Positions 46,243 through 55,601 of a stretch of DNA of 64,000 bases are shown here, one piece after another. Below the pieces are notes generated by a model. That model saw nothing but the letters and a program-made list of their open reading frames with translations. It did not search any database and was not told the origin of the DNA. Made by a program: the position numbers and the translations under genes. Within the stretch, counting starts at the first letter, position 1; each line of letters starts with the position of its first letter. This DNA comes from Brucella rhizosphaerae. Lineage in GTDB: Bacteria > Pseudomonadota > Alphaproteobacteria > Rhizobiales > Rhizobiaceae. The DNA lies in contig NZ_NNRK01000035.1 of the NCBI RefSeq assembly GCF_002252475.1, positions 124,001-188,000 on the forward strand, read 5' to 3'.

Positions 46243-47016
46243 TTATGCGGTTGCAGGCTTTTTCAGTTCATTTTCCTTGAAAAGCATATATTTTTCGGCG
46301 GAAATCATGTGTTCCAACGCGATTTTGCGCGCATCTTCGGCTCTATTCTCCATCAAAGCGGTCAAAAGCCGATGCTGAAAGAGCAGACCTTCTTCGCGGG
46401 ACGCAGGGGTCGGATCGGCATAGATCGAGCGGGCAACGGGCATGTTGCGCAGCAGATTATGCGTGAGGCCAGACATAAAGCCGAGCAGCCGGTTCGGGCA
46501 TAGTTGTGCAAGCTGTGTGTGAAAGTCCAGCTCTGCCACGCGCTGTTCAAACTGATCATCCAGATTGGTCGGTGGGCGATCATAAAACCGCATCGTGCTG
46601 TCTAACTTTTCCAGATCGTCCTGGCTCAGCTTGCCTGCAAGAGAGGCCGCGACTTCCGGTTCAAGCAGCTTGCGGATGGCATAAATTTCCTGAAGACCCG
46701 GCCGGTCGAAGAAGAAATAGTTACCCAGCATCTCCATCGCATGTTGCGCGGATGGTTCGGCTACGAAGACACCACCACCGGGTCCTGTACGCGTGAACAG
46801 CAAGCCCTGGGTTTCCAGTGCCTTCATCGCCTCGCGCGCGGTGCCCTTGGCCGCCTTGAACTGGTCAATCAGGTCTTTTTCCTGTGGCAGCCGGTCACCG
46901 GGCTTCAAATGATCCGTCCGAATAACATCCTTGATGCGGTCAGCAATGACCTCAGGCCGCCGCTTCGCTCTGGTCAGCGATGCACGTTCTGGTTTGCTGC
47001 GGCTGTTCCGGGCCAT
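46243..47016 (-). CDS. FadR-subfamily GntR regulator
   Basis: A 257-residue repressor-type protein. The winged helix is at residues ~20-85 ('VIADRIKDVIRTDHLKPGDRLPQEKDLIDQFKAAKGTAREAMKALETQGLL'), followed by 'GPGGGVFV' and an all-helical FCD domain (about residues 100-235) with 'VAELDFHTQLAQLCPN' and a metal-site-like 'HRLLTALMENRAEDARKIALEHM'. It is the last gene of the transporter run, six bases past the ATPase gene, and precedes asnO-ngg. It may sense a peptide or acid ligand and control the transporter, NAGGN synthesis, or both. Confidence 0.85.
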   Translation of the reverse strand: MARNSRSKPERASLTRAKRRPEVIADRIKDVIRTDHLKPGDRLPQEKDLIDQFKAAKGTAREAMKALETQGLLFTRTGPGGGVFVAEPSAQHAMEMLGNYFFFDRPGLQEIYAIRKLLEPEVAASLAGKLSQDDLEKLDSTMRFYDRPPTNLDDQFEQRVAELDFHTQLAQLCPNRLLGFMSGLTHNLLRNMPVARSIYADPTPASREEGLLFQHRLLTALMENRAEDARKIALEHMISAEKYMLFKENELKKPATA

Positions 47017-47022
47017 GCCTGG

Positions 47023-47820
47023 TTACTCTCTTTTCATACGCGGTGCGCTGTCTATCAGCTGACGTGTATAGGCATGTTGCGGGTTGGCAAAAAGGGCTTC
47101 TGCTGTGGCTTCCTCGACGATTTCCCCATAATACATGACTGCGACACGGTCACTGATCGCTTCCACCACTGCAAGATCATGGCTGATGAACAGATAAGAG
47201 AGGCCGAACTGCTGTTTTAGCTCATCAAGCAGCAGAAGCACTTGCGCCTGAACAGAAACATCAAGCGCGCTCACCGGCTCATCCAGCACGATGATTTCGG
47301 CATCTGCTGCAAGCGTACGCGCAATGGCGATGCGCTGGGCCTGTCCGCCAGAAAACTCATGCGGATAGCGCAACAAGGTATCCTTTGGCATCTGAACCGC
47401 ATCAAGCAGTTCTTCCATGCGCTTCTGACGCTGGTTGCGATCAAGTTCGCTGAGCAGCTTCAGCGGCGTTTCCAATATTTGGCGAATGGTCTTGCGCGGA
47501 TTGAGCGAGGCCACAGGGTCCTGAAACACATATTGGATCATTTTGCCAAAAGCGCGGGGGCCAGAGCGGCGAAGTGCGCTCGCATCCTGACCGGCAATTT
47601 CCATCGTACCATCACTTGGCTCTGTCAGACCGACCAGCATTCGCGCCAACGTGCTTTTGCCGGAGCCGCTTTCGCCAACGATGGCCAGTGTTTCCCCGCG
47701 AGCGAGGTTGAGTGAAACTGATTTTACCGCTTCGACGGTGTGGCGCTGTTTGCCGAAAAGCGTGCGCCCGCCGCCGAAGGTTTTGCTCAGGTTACGCACG
47801 CTGATTGCCGCTTCGCTCAT
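47023..47820 (-). CDS. Oligopeptide ABC transporter ATPase (DppF/OppF-like)
   Basis: A 265-residue ATPase with Walker A 'GESGSGKST', 'YVFQDPVASLNPRKTI', signature 'FSGGQAQRIAIARTL', Walker B 'IIVLDEPVSALD' and H-loop 'FISHDLAV'. The ending '...NPQHAYTRQLIDSAPRM' is typical of the OppF/DppF side. It pairs with the ATPase half of the fused protein upstream; the start overlaps that stop. Energises peptide import at the inner membrane. Confidence 0.9.
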   Translation of the reverse strand: MSEAAISVRNLSKTFGGGRTLFGKQRHTVEAVKSVSLNLARGETLAIVGESGSGKSTLARMLVGLTEPSDGTMEIAGQDASALRRSGPRAFGKMIQYVFQDPVASLNPRKTIRQILETPLKLLSELDRNQRQKRMEELLDAVQMPKDTLLRYPHEFSGGQAQRIAIARTLAADAEIIVLDEPVSALDVSVQAQVLLLLDELKQQFGLSYLFISHDLAVVEAISDRVAVMYYGEIVEEATAEALFANPQHAYTRQLIDSAPRMKRE

Positions 47821-49616
47821 GTTGCCGCCTCCGTCTCATTGTGACTGAACAGCTTTGACACGCGTTCATAGAAGGTCTTGCCCTGACCGAGTTCCGGCAC
47901 GCAGGCAATCAGCCGCCTGGTATAGCTGTGCTGTGGGTTGGCGAGCACGGCTGTTGCCGTTCCTGTCTCAACGATCATCCCGTCTTTCATGACGGCAACG
48001 CGATCACAGATTTCGGAGACCACGCCAAAGTCATGGGTGATGAACAGCAACGCCATGCCGCGTTCGCGCTGCAGATCGCGCAGCAATTCGAGAATGCGCG
48101 CCTGCACGGTGACATCGAGTGCAGTGGTCGGCTCATCCGCAATGATGATATCGGGATCGTTTGCAAGTGCCATGGCAATGCCGACACGCTGGCGCTGACC
48201 ACCGGAAAGCTGATGCGGATAGTGATCCGCACGCTCTTTTGCGTCCGGTATCCCGACCTTTTCCAGCAATGCAACGGCTTCTGCCCGGCGCTCCGATGCA
48301 CTGACAGTTTTATGCGCTGCAATGGCTTCCTCGACCTGTTTGCCGATCGAGTACATCGGGTGCAGCGTCGTCAGCGGGTCCTGAAACACATAAGCGACTT
48401 TGCTGCCGCGCGTGGCAGTCAGTTCGGTTTCAGTCATGTCGAGCACATCTTTACCGTCAAGATAGATGGCACCGTTACGGATCAATCCGGGAGGGGAGGC
48501 GACCAGACCCATAATGGACAGTGCAGTGACGCTTTTGCCCGAGCCGCTTTCACCGATCAGGCCAAGGCATTCGCCACGATTGAGATGCAGTGAGACGTTA
48601 CTGACTGCAGGCGTGTAGCCGCCATTGTTGATGAAGCCTGTTTCGAGTTTCTCAACAGCCAATGCCGCATCCGGCATTTTTGTTTTGGGTGCGGTTCTGT
48701 TTTTGGCAATCGCCGTTACAGAACCGGGACGGGCCAGAGCGCCGGAGCGCAAACGGGGATCAAGCACATCGCGGATACCATCGCCCAGCACATTGAGGCT
48801 GATGACAATCAGGAAAATCATCAGGCCCGGCACGATAGAGACGTGCGGCGCGGTGAACATCTGCGCGCGGCCCTCGCCAAGCATGGAGCCGAGATCGGCC
48901 TGCGGCGGCTGTGCGCCAAGACCCAGAAAACTCAAACCCGCTGTTTCAAGGATCATCCAGCCAGCAGTCGTTGACATGGTGATAACGATCACCGGCAGAA
49001 CATTCGGCAACACTTCGCTCAGCAGGATTGAAATATGTCCTTTGCCCGAAAGCCGGGCGGCATCGACAAATTCGCGATTGGCAAGGCCGAGTGCTGTGCC
49101 GCGTACATTACGTGCAAAGAACGGAATATTGACGACGGCGATTGCATAAAGCGCATTCATCAGCCCCGGACCAAGGGCCGCGACGATTGCCAGGGCCAAC
49201 AGGATATAGGGAAAGGCCATCAGCATATCGATGCCGCGCATCATCAGATTATCCGTGCGTCCACCCGCATAACCTGAGACAAGGCCGATGGCCGAGCCGA
49301 TGACAGCGGCAATCAGCGTGGCTGCAAAGCCGACCGCAACCGAGACACGTGCGCCCCAAAGAAGACGGCTCAGAATATCCCGCCCGAGCTGGTCGGTGCC
49401 AAGCAGATGACCAGCAGAGAAGACGGGTTGCAGCCTGCTTGCCGGTGCCGTTGCATCCGGGTTTGGCAATGGCAGGATCGGCACGATGAGGATCAGCACG
49501 CAGATCAGAGCGAGCAGAAAAAAGCCGAAAGCTGCAAGCCGATTGCTCATCAGAAGGCGCCACGAAGAAAGGCGTGCAGGCGTTGCGGGCGTATAGGTTT
49601 CCGAAAGGGCGCTCAT
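47817..49616 (-). CDS. Fused peptide ABC permease-ATPase (DppC-DppD type)
   Basis: A 599-residue protein joining two parts that are usually separate. Residues ~1-290 are a DppC-type permease: '[27 protein letters not shown]', six helices and the coupling motif '[18 protein letters not shown]'. Residues ~315-599 are an ATPase with Walker A 'GESGSGKSV', signature '[15 protein letters not shown]', Walker B '[12 protein letters not shown]' and H-loop 'FITHDFGV', ending in '[17 protein letters not shown]'. Such fusions are known in this class. Start overlaps the upstream permease stop (ATGA). It works with the permease at 49613 and the ATPase at 47023. Confidence 0.9.
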   Translation of the reverse strand: MSALSETYTPATPARLSSWRLLMSNRLAAFGFFLLALICVLILIVPILPLPNPDATAPASRLQPVFSAGHLLGTDQLGRDILSRLLWGARVSVAVGFAATLIAAVIGSAIGLVSGYAGGRTDNLMMRGIDMLMAFPYILLALAIVAALGPGLMNALYAIAVVNIPFFARNVRGTALGLANREFVDAARLSGKGHISILLSEVLPNVLPVIVITMSTTAGWMILETAGLSFLGLGAQPPQADLGSMLGEGRAQMFTAPHVSIVPGLMIFLIVISLNVLGDGIRDVLDPRLRSGALARPGSVTAIAKNRTAPKTKMPDAALAVEKLETGFINNGGYTPAVSNVSLHLNRGECLGLIGESGSGKSVTALSIMGLVASPPGLIRNGAIYLDGKDVLDMTETELTATRGSKVAYVFQDPLTTLHPMYSIGKQVEEAIAAHKTVSASERRAEAVALLEKVGIPDAKERADHYPHQLSGGQRQRVGIAMALANDPDIIIADEPTTALDVTVQARILELLRDLQRERGMALLFITHDFGVVSEICDRVAVMKDGMIVETGTATAVLANPQHSYTRRLIACVPELGQGKTFYERVSKLFSHNETEAAT

Positions 49617-50560
49617 GTGCGTATCCTCGGATCAAGCATGGTTTGAAGAACATCGGCGAGCAGATTGAACAGCACATAGCTGGCCGCCACGATCAGCACA
49701 CCACCCTGTACAAGCAGGATGTCGCGGGTGGAAATGGCCTTTACCAGCATGGCGCCGATACCAGGCCACTGAAACACCGTTTCGATATAGACCGCACCAC
49801 CCAGCACGAAACCTGCCTGTATACCAATCACCGGAATGACGCTCACAAGGGCTGCGCGGAAGGCGTGGCCGTAAATCACGCGCCGCTCGTTCAGCCCTTT
49901 GGCGCGAGCGGTGCGGATATAATCCTGACGCAGCACTTCAAGCATCGCAGCACGTGTCAGCCGGGCAATCACACCGGCTGCGACCACGGCGAGCGTCGAT
50001 GCGGGCAGGATCAGATGCCAGATGAGGTCTTTGAGATCACCGCCACCATAGACCGCATACATGCCCGATGCTGGAAGAATACGCCAATGAACGGCAAAGA
50101 GATAAATCAGCAAAAGGCCAAGCCAGAAAGACGGGATCGAAATGCCAGCCAACACAATGAAGGTGATTGTGCGGTCCGCCCAGCCAAACTGGCGAACAGC
50201 GGAAATAATGCCCGCAAAAAGCCCGAAGATCGAGCAAAGCACGAGGGCAACACCCGCCAGAATGAGCGTGGCCTGAAACCGTTCCAGCACTTCATCGAGA
50301 ACGGGACGGTTCAGCACGAAGGAACGGCCGAAATCGCCGTGTAACAGATTGCCGATCCATATGAAATATTGCTGCACCAGTGGCTTGTCGAGGCCAAGAT
50401 CGCGGTTGATGCGTTCGACATTTTCTGGTGTCGCATAAGAACCGAGCAGGGCCGTAGCGGTGTCGCCGGGTATAGATGCCATCACCAGAAAGACGATGAT
50501 GGATAGCCCGAAAAGCACCGGAATGACCGCGATGAGCCGCTTGAAGATATAGGCTGGCAT
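49613..50560 (-). CDS. Oligopeptide ABC permease (DppB-like)
   Basis: A 315-residue inner-membrane permease of the DppB/OppB family, with the usual start 'FKRLIAVIPVLFGLSIIVFLVM', 'GDTATALLGSYATPENVERINRDLGLD', 'LPASTLAVVAAGVIARLTRAAMLEVLRQDYIRTARAKGLNERRVIYGHA', the family coupling loop, and 'ETVFQWPGIGAMLVKAI'. It forms the channel with the permease half of the next gene. A 328-bp gap with several inverted repeats separates it from the binding-protein gene upstream. Confidence 0.92.
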   Translation of the reverse strand: MPAYIFKRLIAVIPVLFGLSIIVFLVMASIPGDTATALLGSYATPENVERINRDLGLDKPLVQQYFIWIGNLLHGDFGRSFVLNRPVLDEVLERFQATLILAGVALVLCSIFGLFAGIISAVRQFGWADRTITFIVLAGISIPSFWLGLLLIYLFAVHWRILPASGMYAVYGGGDLKDLIWHLILPASTLAVVAAGVIARLTRAAMLEVLRQDYIRTARAKGLNERRVIYGHAFRAALVSVIPVIGIQAGFVLGGAVYIETVFQWPGIGAMLVKAISTRDILLVQGGVLIVAASYVLFNLLADVLQTMLDPRIRT

Positions 50561-50580
50561 TGGCCCTCCTCCGCTTTGTT

Positions 50581-50686
50581 CAGAGCGCGTTTCGATCTGA
50601 CGGAATCACATCAGCGCTCTGACCCTTTTTGTTTTTACGCACATCTTGTTCCGAAAACCGGTTCCCACTTTTCGGGGTGTGCTCTG
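50581..50686. repeat. Dispersed palindromic repeat, full copy
   Basis: Two inverted sections: 'agagcgcgtttcgatctga' with 'tcagcgctct', then 'ccgaaaaccggttcccacttttcgg'. It ends 'gtgctctg'. This is the clearest of four copies (1994, 27641, 42443, 50581) and matches the common Brucella/Ochrobactrum intergenic element, by memory. Confidence 0.8.
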
Positions 50687-50888
50687 GTGGTCCGATTCCG
50701 ACATTTGCATCCCTCGGTTACTGACGTTAAACAAATGTCGGCGTCGCAAAGACACTAGCAACTATATGAATCTATTGGATTTTTCGAATCTGACGTTTAA
50801 AACGGCGTGTATGGCAGTCGGGATTCAAACGTCAAATTCAATCCACTGGCAAAGTTGCGCCAACGGCTTTGAGTGCTGGCGCAAAGCT
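50687..50888. other. Inverted-repeat-rich gap in the peptide-transport operon
   Basis: Between the binding-protein stop and the permease start. Holds 'ccgacatttg' (50698-50707) with 'caaatgtcgg' (50732-50741), and 'tgacgttt' (50791-50798) with 'aaacgtca' (50827-50834). Such hairpins often lower permease levels relative to the binding protein. No gene is seen. Confidence 0.5.
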
Positions 50889-52451
50889 TTATTGTTTCGT
50901 CACTTCCCTGAGGTTGAGCAGAAATGACGGCTGGAGTTTGAAGCCTTGCACGGCTGCTGTTGTGACTGCATTCTGCTTCCAGTTGGCAACGAAGAGCCAT
51001 GGCGCATCGTCGTGGACAATCGACTGGATTTCGCCATAGAGCTTGCCGCGTTCCGACTGATCGGTCGATGTGCGGGCCTTGGTCAGCAACTCATCTACCT
51101 TCGGATTGGAATAATAGCCGGAATTGAAACCGCCTTTGTCCGGCAGCGCTTCGGTGCGCAGCGTCAGGAACGGAACCGTGTCGGGATCATTGGTCATCCA
51201 GGCCATTTCTGCCATATCGGCTTTGCCATCGAGGCCCGAGTTCACCCGACCAAGGAAGGTGTTCCACTCATAGGTTTCGATTTTCACCTTGAAGCCGACG
51301 GCCTGAAGGTCAGCCTGAATGGCAGCACCCATATTGATCGGGTCCAGCATCCCGGAACCGCCTTCCGTCACATAGAATGTGAGTTCTGGATTGGTAGCAC
51401 CAGCCTCCTGCAGCAGCGCTTTGGCTTTTTCAGGGTCATAGGGATAAGGCTCTGTTTTGTCCTCAACCCAGTTGAATGCGGGTGGCACAGGACCGGCTGC
51501 GACAGTGGCCGAACCTTGCAGAACATTATCGACAAGGCCTTGCTTGTTGACTGCGTAGTTTGCAGCCTGACGTACTTTCTTGTCCGCGAACGGCCCGCTC
51601 CTGGTGTTGAGAATACTGAACCAGACATGCGGTCCGGCCTGTTCTGCAACTGCGAAATTCGCATCCTGTTTGAAACTTACGAGATTGTCTGGTGGCACTT
51701 CGACCATAATGTCGATGCCGCCTGCCATCATTTCAGCAACCCGCGTGTTGGCATCGGTGATTGGACGGAAAACGACGGCATTCAATATAGGGGCCGTGTC
51801 CCAGTAATCGGGATTACGCTCGACTACCACACGTTGTCCCGACTGCCATTCCGCGAATTTGAATGGGCCGGTGCCTGATGGATGGCGGCCAAATTCAGCG
51901 CCATATTGCTCGACAGCGGCTGGCGAAACGATGAGGCCCGTCGGATAGGCAAGGTTTGAAAGGAAGGGCGCAAATGGCTCTTTCAGCTTGAACTCGACCG
52001 TGTTCGCATTGATGGCGTTAACGCTCTCAATGGATTCAAAATTGAAGGAAAGCGGAAAGGGGCCGGTATTGTAGAAAGGGTGATCCTTGTTCAACATACG
52101 CTCGAAGTTGAACTTGACCGCTTCCGCGTTGAAATCGGAACCATCGTGGAACTTCACGCCCTGTCTCAGCTTGAACGTATAAGTCTTGCCATCGTCTGAG
52201 ATGGTCCAGCTTTCCGCAAGGGCAGGTTCTATTTCGAGTGTACCGTCCTTATAGCGAACGAGACCGTCATAGATATTGACGAGAATACGGAAATCGTTGG
52301 TCGCCGTGACCGTGTGCGGGTCAAGCGATTGCGGTTCGGCGATCTGCCCGACGATCAGTACATCGGGTGGTGTCTGTGCGGCGGCTTGAAAAGTCGCTGT
52401 GCCCAGAACCAGAGTTGCCGCTGTTAAAACGGCGCGAAATAACCTCTTCAT
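50889..52451 (-). CDS. Peptide ABC transporter substrate-binding protein
   Basis: A 520-residue periplasmic protein of the SBP_bac_5 (DppA/OppA) family. The ATG at 52451 has 'aaaggaac' upstream; the frame extends 16 codons further. The signal peptide ends near 'ATFQAAAQ' (residue ~25). Family marks: 'SLDPHTVTATNDFRILVNIYDGLVRY', 'AESWTISDDGKTYTFKLRQGVKFHDGSDFNAEAVKFNFERML' and 'VRQAANYAVNKQGLVDNVL'. It delivers its ligand to the permease pair. Context suggests NAGGN, its precursors or breakdown products, but the ligand cannot be read from sequence. A strong hairpin lies in its leader at 52468. Confidence 0.9.
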   Translation of the reverse strand: MKRLFRAVLTAATLVLGTATFQAAAQTPPDVLIVGQIAEPQSLDPHTVTATNDFRILVNIYDGLVRYKDGTLEIEPALAESWTISDDGKTYTFKLRQGVKFHDGSDFNAEAVKFNFERMLNKDHPFYNTGPFPLSFNFESIESVNAINANTVEFKLKEPFAPFLSNLAYPTGLIVSPAAVEQYGAEFGRHPSGTGPFKFAEWQSGQRVVVERNPDYWDTAPILNAVVFRPITDANTRVAEMMAGGIDIMVEVPPDNLVSFKQDANFAVAEQAGPHVWFSILNTRSGPFADKKVRQAANYAVNKQGLVDNVLQGSATVAAGPVPPAFNWVEDKTEPYPYDPEKAKALLQEAGATNPELTFYVTEGGSGMLDPINMGAAIQADLQAVGFKVKIETYEWNTFLGRVNSGLDGKADMAEMAWMTNDPDTVPFLTLRTEALPDKGGFNSGYYSNPKVDELLTKARTSTDQSERGKLYGEIQSIVHDDAPWLFVANWKQNAVTTAAVQGFKLQPSFLLNLREVTKQ

Positions 52452-52467
52452 CAGCGGTTCCTTTCGT

Positions 52468-52511
52468 TTAGAGCGCCGTGCGCCCTCCTGGGCGCACAAA
52501 GGTCGCTCTAA
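52468..52511 (-). promoter_or_regulatory. Nested leader hairpin before the binding-protein gene
   Basis: An outer pair 'ttagagcg' (52468-52475) and 'cgctctaa' (52504-52511) encloses a perfect inner hairpin 'gtgcgccc' (52478-52485) tcct 'gggcgcac' (52490-52497). It ends 17 bases before the start codon, next to the ribosome site, so it could affect translation. The ends resemble those of the dispersed repeats. Confidence 0.5.
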
Positions 52512-52611
52512 CAGATTAAATTATGCAGTAGGCCAAATCTGTCAGACTTTAATTTATAGGGAGAAAATGACGTATATCAATAAATTATCATAATTAATTT
52601 GTGCGCATAGA

Positions 52612-52634
52612 AAAGGCGGAGTGAACCCCGCCTT
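52612..52634 (-). terminator. Terminator after the M42 peptidase gene
   Basis: 'aaggcgg' and 'ccgcctt' pair across nine bases and, read leftward, are followed by 'ttctatg'. It lies 22 bp past the peptidase stop. Confidence 0.68.
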
Positions 52635-52655
52635 CGTTTAATGTGCGTTTATGTG

Positions 52656-53813
52656 CTATTCCGTCGGTGTATCGTGCGGCTTCAGATCCTGCTCGGCAGT
52701 TGTCGATTTCTGATGCGTGAACCCCTTGATTCCCTTGGCTGTTTCCTCTGCGTCGCGCTTGATCTCAACGTCGCTCATTGCATAGTGAACAGTGAGTTTT
52801 GCAATGGATGTGAGTGCACTTAAGTGAATACGCTCATAGCCATGTGAGGCATCGACGCCGAACGTGAGAAGTGCCGTGCGAACATCGTGACCGGCTTCCA
52901 CTGCAGAGGCAGCATCGGAGCGGTAATAGCGGAAAACGTCTTTCTGGACGGGTATTTCATGCTCACCGCAGAGCTCATAAAGCTTCTTGGTCAGGTGATA
53001 ATCGAAAGGGCCGGTCTGGTCCGCCATGGCAAGAGTGACGCCAAATTCGGACGAATTCTGCCCGGGCGCCGTGGTGCCATTATCGATAGCAACCAATGAG
53101 GCTATGTCTGGCACCACAACCGCAGAAGCGCCGACGCCGACTTCCTCGCCGATGGTGAAAAGCCAGTATGTATCGACCGGTGTTTCGACCTTAAGGCGTT
53201 GCATTGCTTCAAGAGAAGCCAGCATGATGGCCACCCCTGCCTTGTCATCGAGATGCCGGGAAACGATGAAACCGTTATCGATAAATTCCGGCATTGGATC
53301 GACGGCGACGATATCGCCGACATCAATGCCCAGCTCAATCAGGTCTTCCCTGTTGCGAGCCAGAGCATCGACGCGTAACTCGATATAGGTCCAGCCGATG
53401 GGAAGTGTGTCCACTTCGTCGTTAAATGTATGTCCGGAGGCTTTGAGCGGCAGGATCGAACCGCGATAGGTGCCTTTGGACGAAAATATCGAAACGCGTG
53501 CACCTTCGGCAAAGCGTGCTGACCAGTTGCCAATGGAAACAAGCTCAAGCCGCCCGTTCGATTTGAGATATTTGACCTGTGCGCCAAGCGTATCGAGATG
53601 AGAAACGATACCACGCGCTGGTTTTCTGGAGTTGCCGTTACGGCGGGCACGAATTGCCCCGCGCCGCGTCAGCATAACCTCAAGGCCCAGCCTCTCCAGT
53701 TCGCGTGCAACATAGTGCACCGCTTCATCTGTGAAGCCCGTTGGGCTTGGAATTGCCAACAGGGCGCCTAGTTTTTCGAGTAGGTAGTTCTGATCAATCG
53801 CAATATTTGTCAT
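52656..53813 (-). CDS. NAGGN-system M42-family peptidase
   Basis: A 385-residue zinc aminopeptidase-like protein. Metal and catalytic elements are in order: 'IVSHLDTLGA' near residue 70, 'HTFNDEVDT', 'VSRHLDDKAGVAIM' near 190, 'FTIGEEVGVGAS' with the Glu pair near 225, 'AIDNGTT' and 'GVDASHGYERIH' near the end. A subgroup of M42 proteins occurs next to ngg and asnO in many genomes and is named for that (osmoprotectant NAGGN system). It probably breaks down the dipeptide when osmotic stress ends, but this is inference. It heads the leftward run that includes the peptide transporter and NAGGN synthesis genes. Confidence 0.88.
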   Translation of the reverse strand: MTNIAIDQNYLLEKLGALLAIPSPTGFTDEAVHYVARELERLGLEVMLTRRGAIRARRNGNSRKPARGIVSHLDTLGAQVKYLKSNGRLELVSIGNWSARFAEGARVSIFSSKGTYRGSILPLKASGHTFNDEVDTLPIGWTYIELRVDALARNREDLIELGIDVGDIVAVDPMPEFIDNGFIVSRHLDDKAGVAIMLASLEAMQRLKVETPVDTYWLFTIGEEVGVGASAVVVPDIASLVAIDNGTTAPGQNSSEFGVTLAMADQTGPFDYHLTKKLYELCGEHEIPVQKDVFRYYRSDAASAVEAGHDVRTALLTFGVDASHGYERIHLSALTSIAKLTVHYAMSDVEIKRDAEETAKGIKGFTHQKSTTAEQDLKPHDTPTE

Positions 53814-54033
53814 GGTGAGTTAATCTACGGTCCGGATATTCAACGTCAACCGTGCACATGGATTTAAAGTAAAATCCTGAAGCCGGGCCGGAAACATTCT
53901 TGTGACAGGTTTGACGATTGGTCTGATTTTCTTGATAAATTCAACACAGCAAGCATTGGCTTCACGCCAGGACTTGTGTAGCTTCGACGAAACAACGGGG
54001 GCGTTGATTTGCTGCTTGGGGACATTTATCCTG

Positions 54034-55590
54034 ATGATAAAGCTGCGTACCAACGGGGATCGGTGGTTTGTTGCGCTCGTCGCGTGTGTTGGCGTCGTAA
54101 TAACTATTCTCTTAGGACAGCTGGAGCTGGTCCGACTTGCATATGTTCGTCTGAATGACTATCGGGATAACCTTCTGTCCCATTCGTTGAATGTTGCGAA
54201 ATCTGGTCGCGATACTCTGTTGATCGTCAATAACACCAGTCAGACGTTATGTTCCGATGACAATCTGAAAGAATTGCGACTTCTTACATTCAAAGCGCAT
54301 TACCTGCGCGATATCGGTCGGGTTCTGAACAACCGCATTGTCTGTACCGCGCTCTGGGGGCGTCTTTCTCCGCCCGCTGAATTACCCACAGCAGACAGGG
54401 AAGTGGACGGTGGCCATCGATTGTGGGGGCAGGCCGCAGATATCGGAAGTCATCTGACCAAAGTCGATATGGTCATGCACGGCACAGCCATTGTTTTCAC
54501 ATCACCAGTCGCCTTTGCCCTATATGAACGCGCGCAACCCAATCTGAGTGCCCACATCATCAGTCAGGATGGTCAATATATCTACAGGACATTTGGCGAT
54601 GCTGCTCAATTGACCACCCACCGGCCGGAAAAACTCGCCTGGTATGATTTGCGCTCCCACCGGCTTGCATCCCGGTGCTCCAGCGATGTCGATATATGTG
54701 TGATTGCTGCGCTTACGGGTGTCAGCATATTGCATCAGTCGCCGGGTGTCCTGTTGGCGCTTGTTGCGTTCGGCGGGCTCGCGGGCAGCGGGTTGGGGGT
54801 GGCCGCCGTGCAATGGCGGCGCGGGCATTCTTCTCTCATTCAGCAGGTAAAGCGGTCGATAGCGGAGGGGCGGGTGAATGTTGTTTACCAGCCATTGGTG
54901 CGATTGCGCGATGGGCACGTAAATGGTGCCGAAGTGCTGGCTCGCCTGTCGGATAATCATGGGGCTCCGATTGCGCCTGATGTGTTCATTATGATCGCAG
55001 AGCAACACGGCATTATTAAAGATCTTACACGTATCGTGGTGCGCAAGGCGCTCGATGAAATGCAGGCTTGTCTGCGGAACGATGCCGACTTTTATCTCAG
55101 CCTGAATTTCTCGGTCGATGATGTCATTGATCCAAACACGCTTGAGTTTTTGGATGAAGAAGTCAGGCGGCATGGGCTTTCGGCACAGCAAATCGTGCTT
55201 GAGATCACTGAGCGGTCCACAGCCCATCATGAGCACCTTATTGAAAGCATGAAATCCTTTCGGGCGCGGGGCTACGAGTTCTTCATTGATGATTTCGGAA
55301 CGGGATATTCCAATCTTGCCTATCTGGCAAAACTGCCGATCAGCGGTATTAAAATAGATCGTATGTTTACGCAGGCTATCGGAACCGAAGCGGTTAGTGC
55401 CGAGATTGTTGAGAACATTTGCAACATAGCCCGGCGACTGGAACTCAAGCTGATTGTTGAAGGTGTGGAAACCCGGGAGCAGGCGGAATACGTTCTTGCA
55501 TTGCATTCTGATGCGGTGGGGCAGGGTTGGTATTTTGGCCGGCCGGTGCCTGCCTGGGCCTTGCTCGGGCGTTTGCCAGCGGAAACATAG
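54034..55590 (+). CDS. Membrane EAL-domain c-di-GMP phosphodiesterase
   Basis: Degrades cyclic di-GMP, a signal for biofilm and polysaccharide production. The ATG at 54034 follows 'gggga' and begins right before a transmembrane helix; the frame is open to a GTG at 53902. Residues ~10-30 and ~225-250 are membrane helices around a periplasmic domain of the CSS-motif type, with two cysteines ('TLCSDDNL' and 'RIVCTALWG'). The EAL domain (about 270-518) has 'GAEVLARL', 'LNFSVDD', 'LEITERS', 'FIDDFGTGYSN', 'IKIDRMF' and 'IVEGVET', so it should be active. No GGDEF domain. Redox state of the cysteines may control it, as in E. coli relatives. It is divergent from the M42 gene. Confidence 0.87.
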   Translation: MIKLRTNGDRWFVALVACVGVVITILLGQLELVRLAYVRLNDYRDNLLSHSLNVAKSGRDTLLIVNNTSQTLCSDDNLKELRLLTFKAHYLRDIGRVLNNRIVCTALWGRLSPPAELPTADREVDGGHRLWGQAADIGSHLTKVDMVMHGTAIVFTSPVAFALYERAQPNLSAHIISQDGQYIYRTFGDAAQLTTHRPEKLAWYDLRSHRLASRCSSDVDICVIAALTGVSILHQSPGVLLALVAFGGLAGSGLGVAAVQWRRGHSSLIQQVKRSIAEGRVNVVYQPLVRLRDGHVNGAEVLARLSDNHGAPIAPDVFIMIAEQHGIIKDLTRIVVRKALDEMQACLRNDADFYLSLNFSVDDVIDPNTLEFLDEEVRRHGLSAQQIVLEITERSTAHHEHLIESMKSFRARGYEFFIDDFGTGYSNLAYLAKLPISGIKIDRMFTQAIGTEAVSAEIVENICNIARRLELKLIVEGVETREQAEYVLALHSDAVGQGWYFGRPVPAWALLGRLPAET

Positions 55591-55601
55591 CAATTTTAAG
55601 T

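Noticed and set aside
47817-49616. Permease-ATPase fusion as an assembly error
   Set aside because: The frame is continuous with a normal linker and such fusions are known in alphaproteobacteria.
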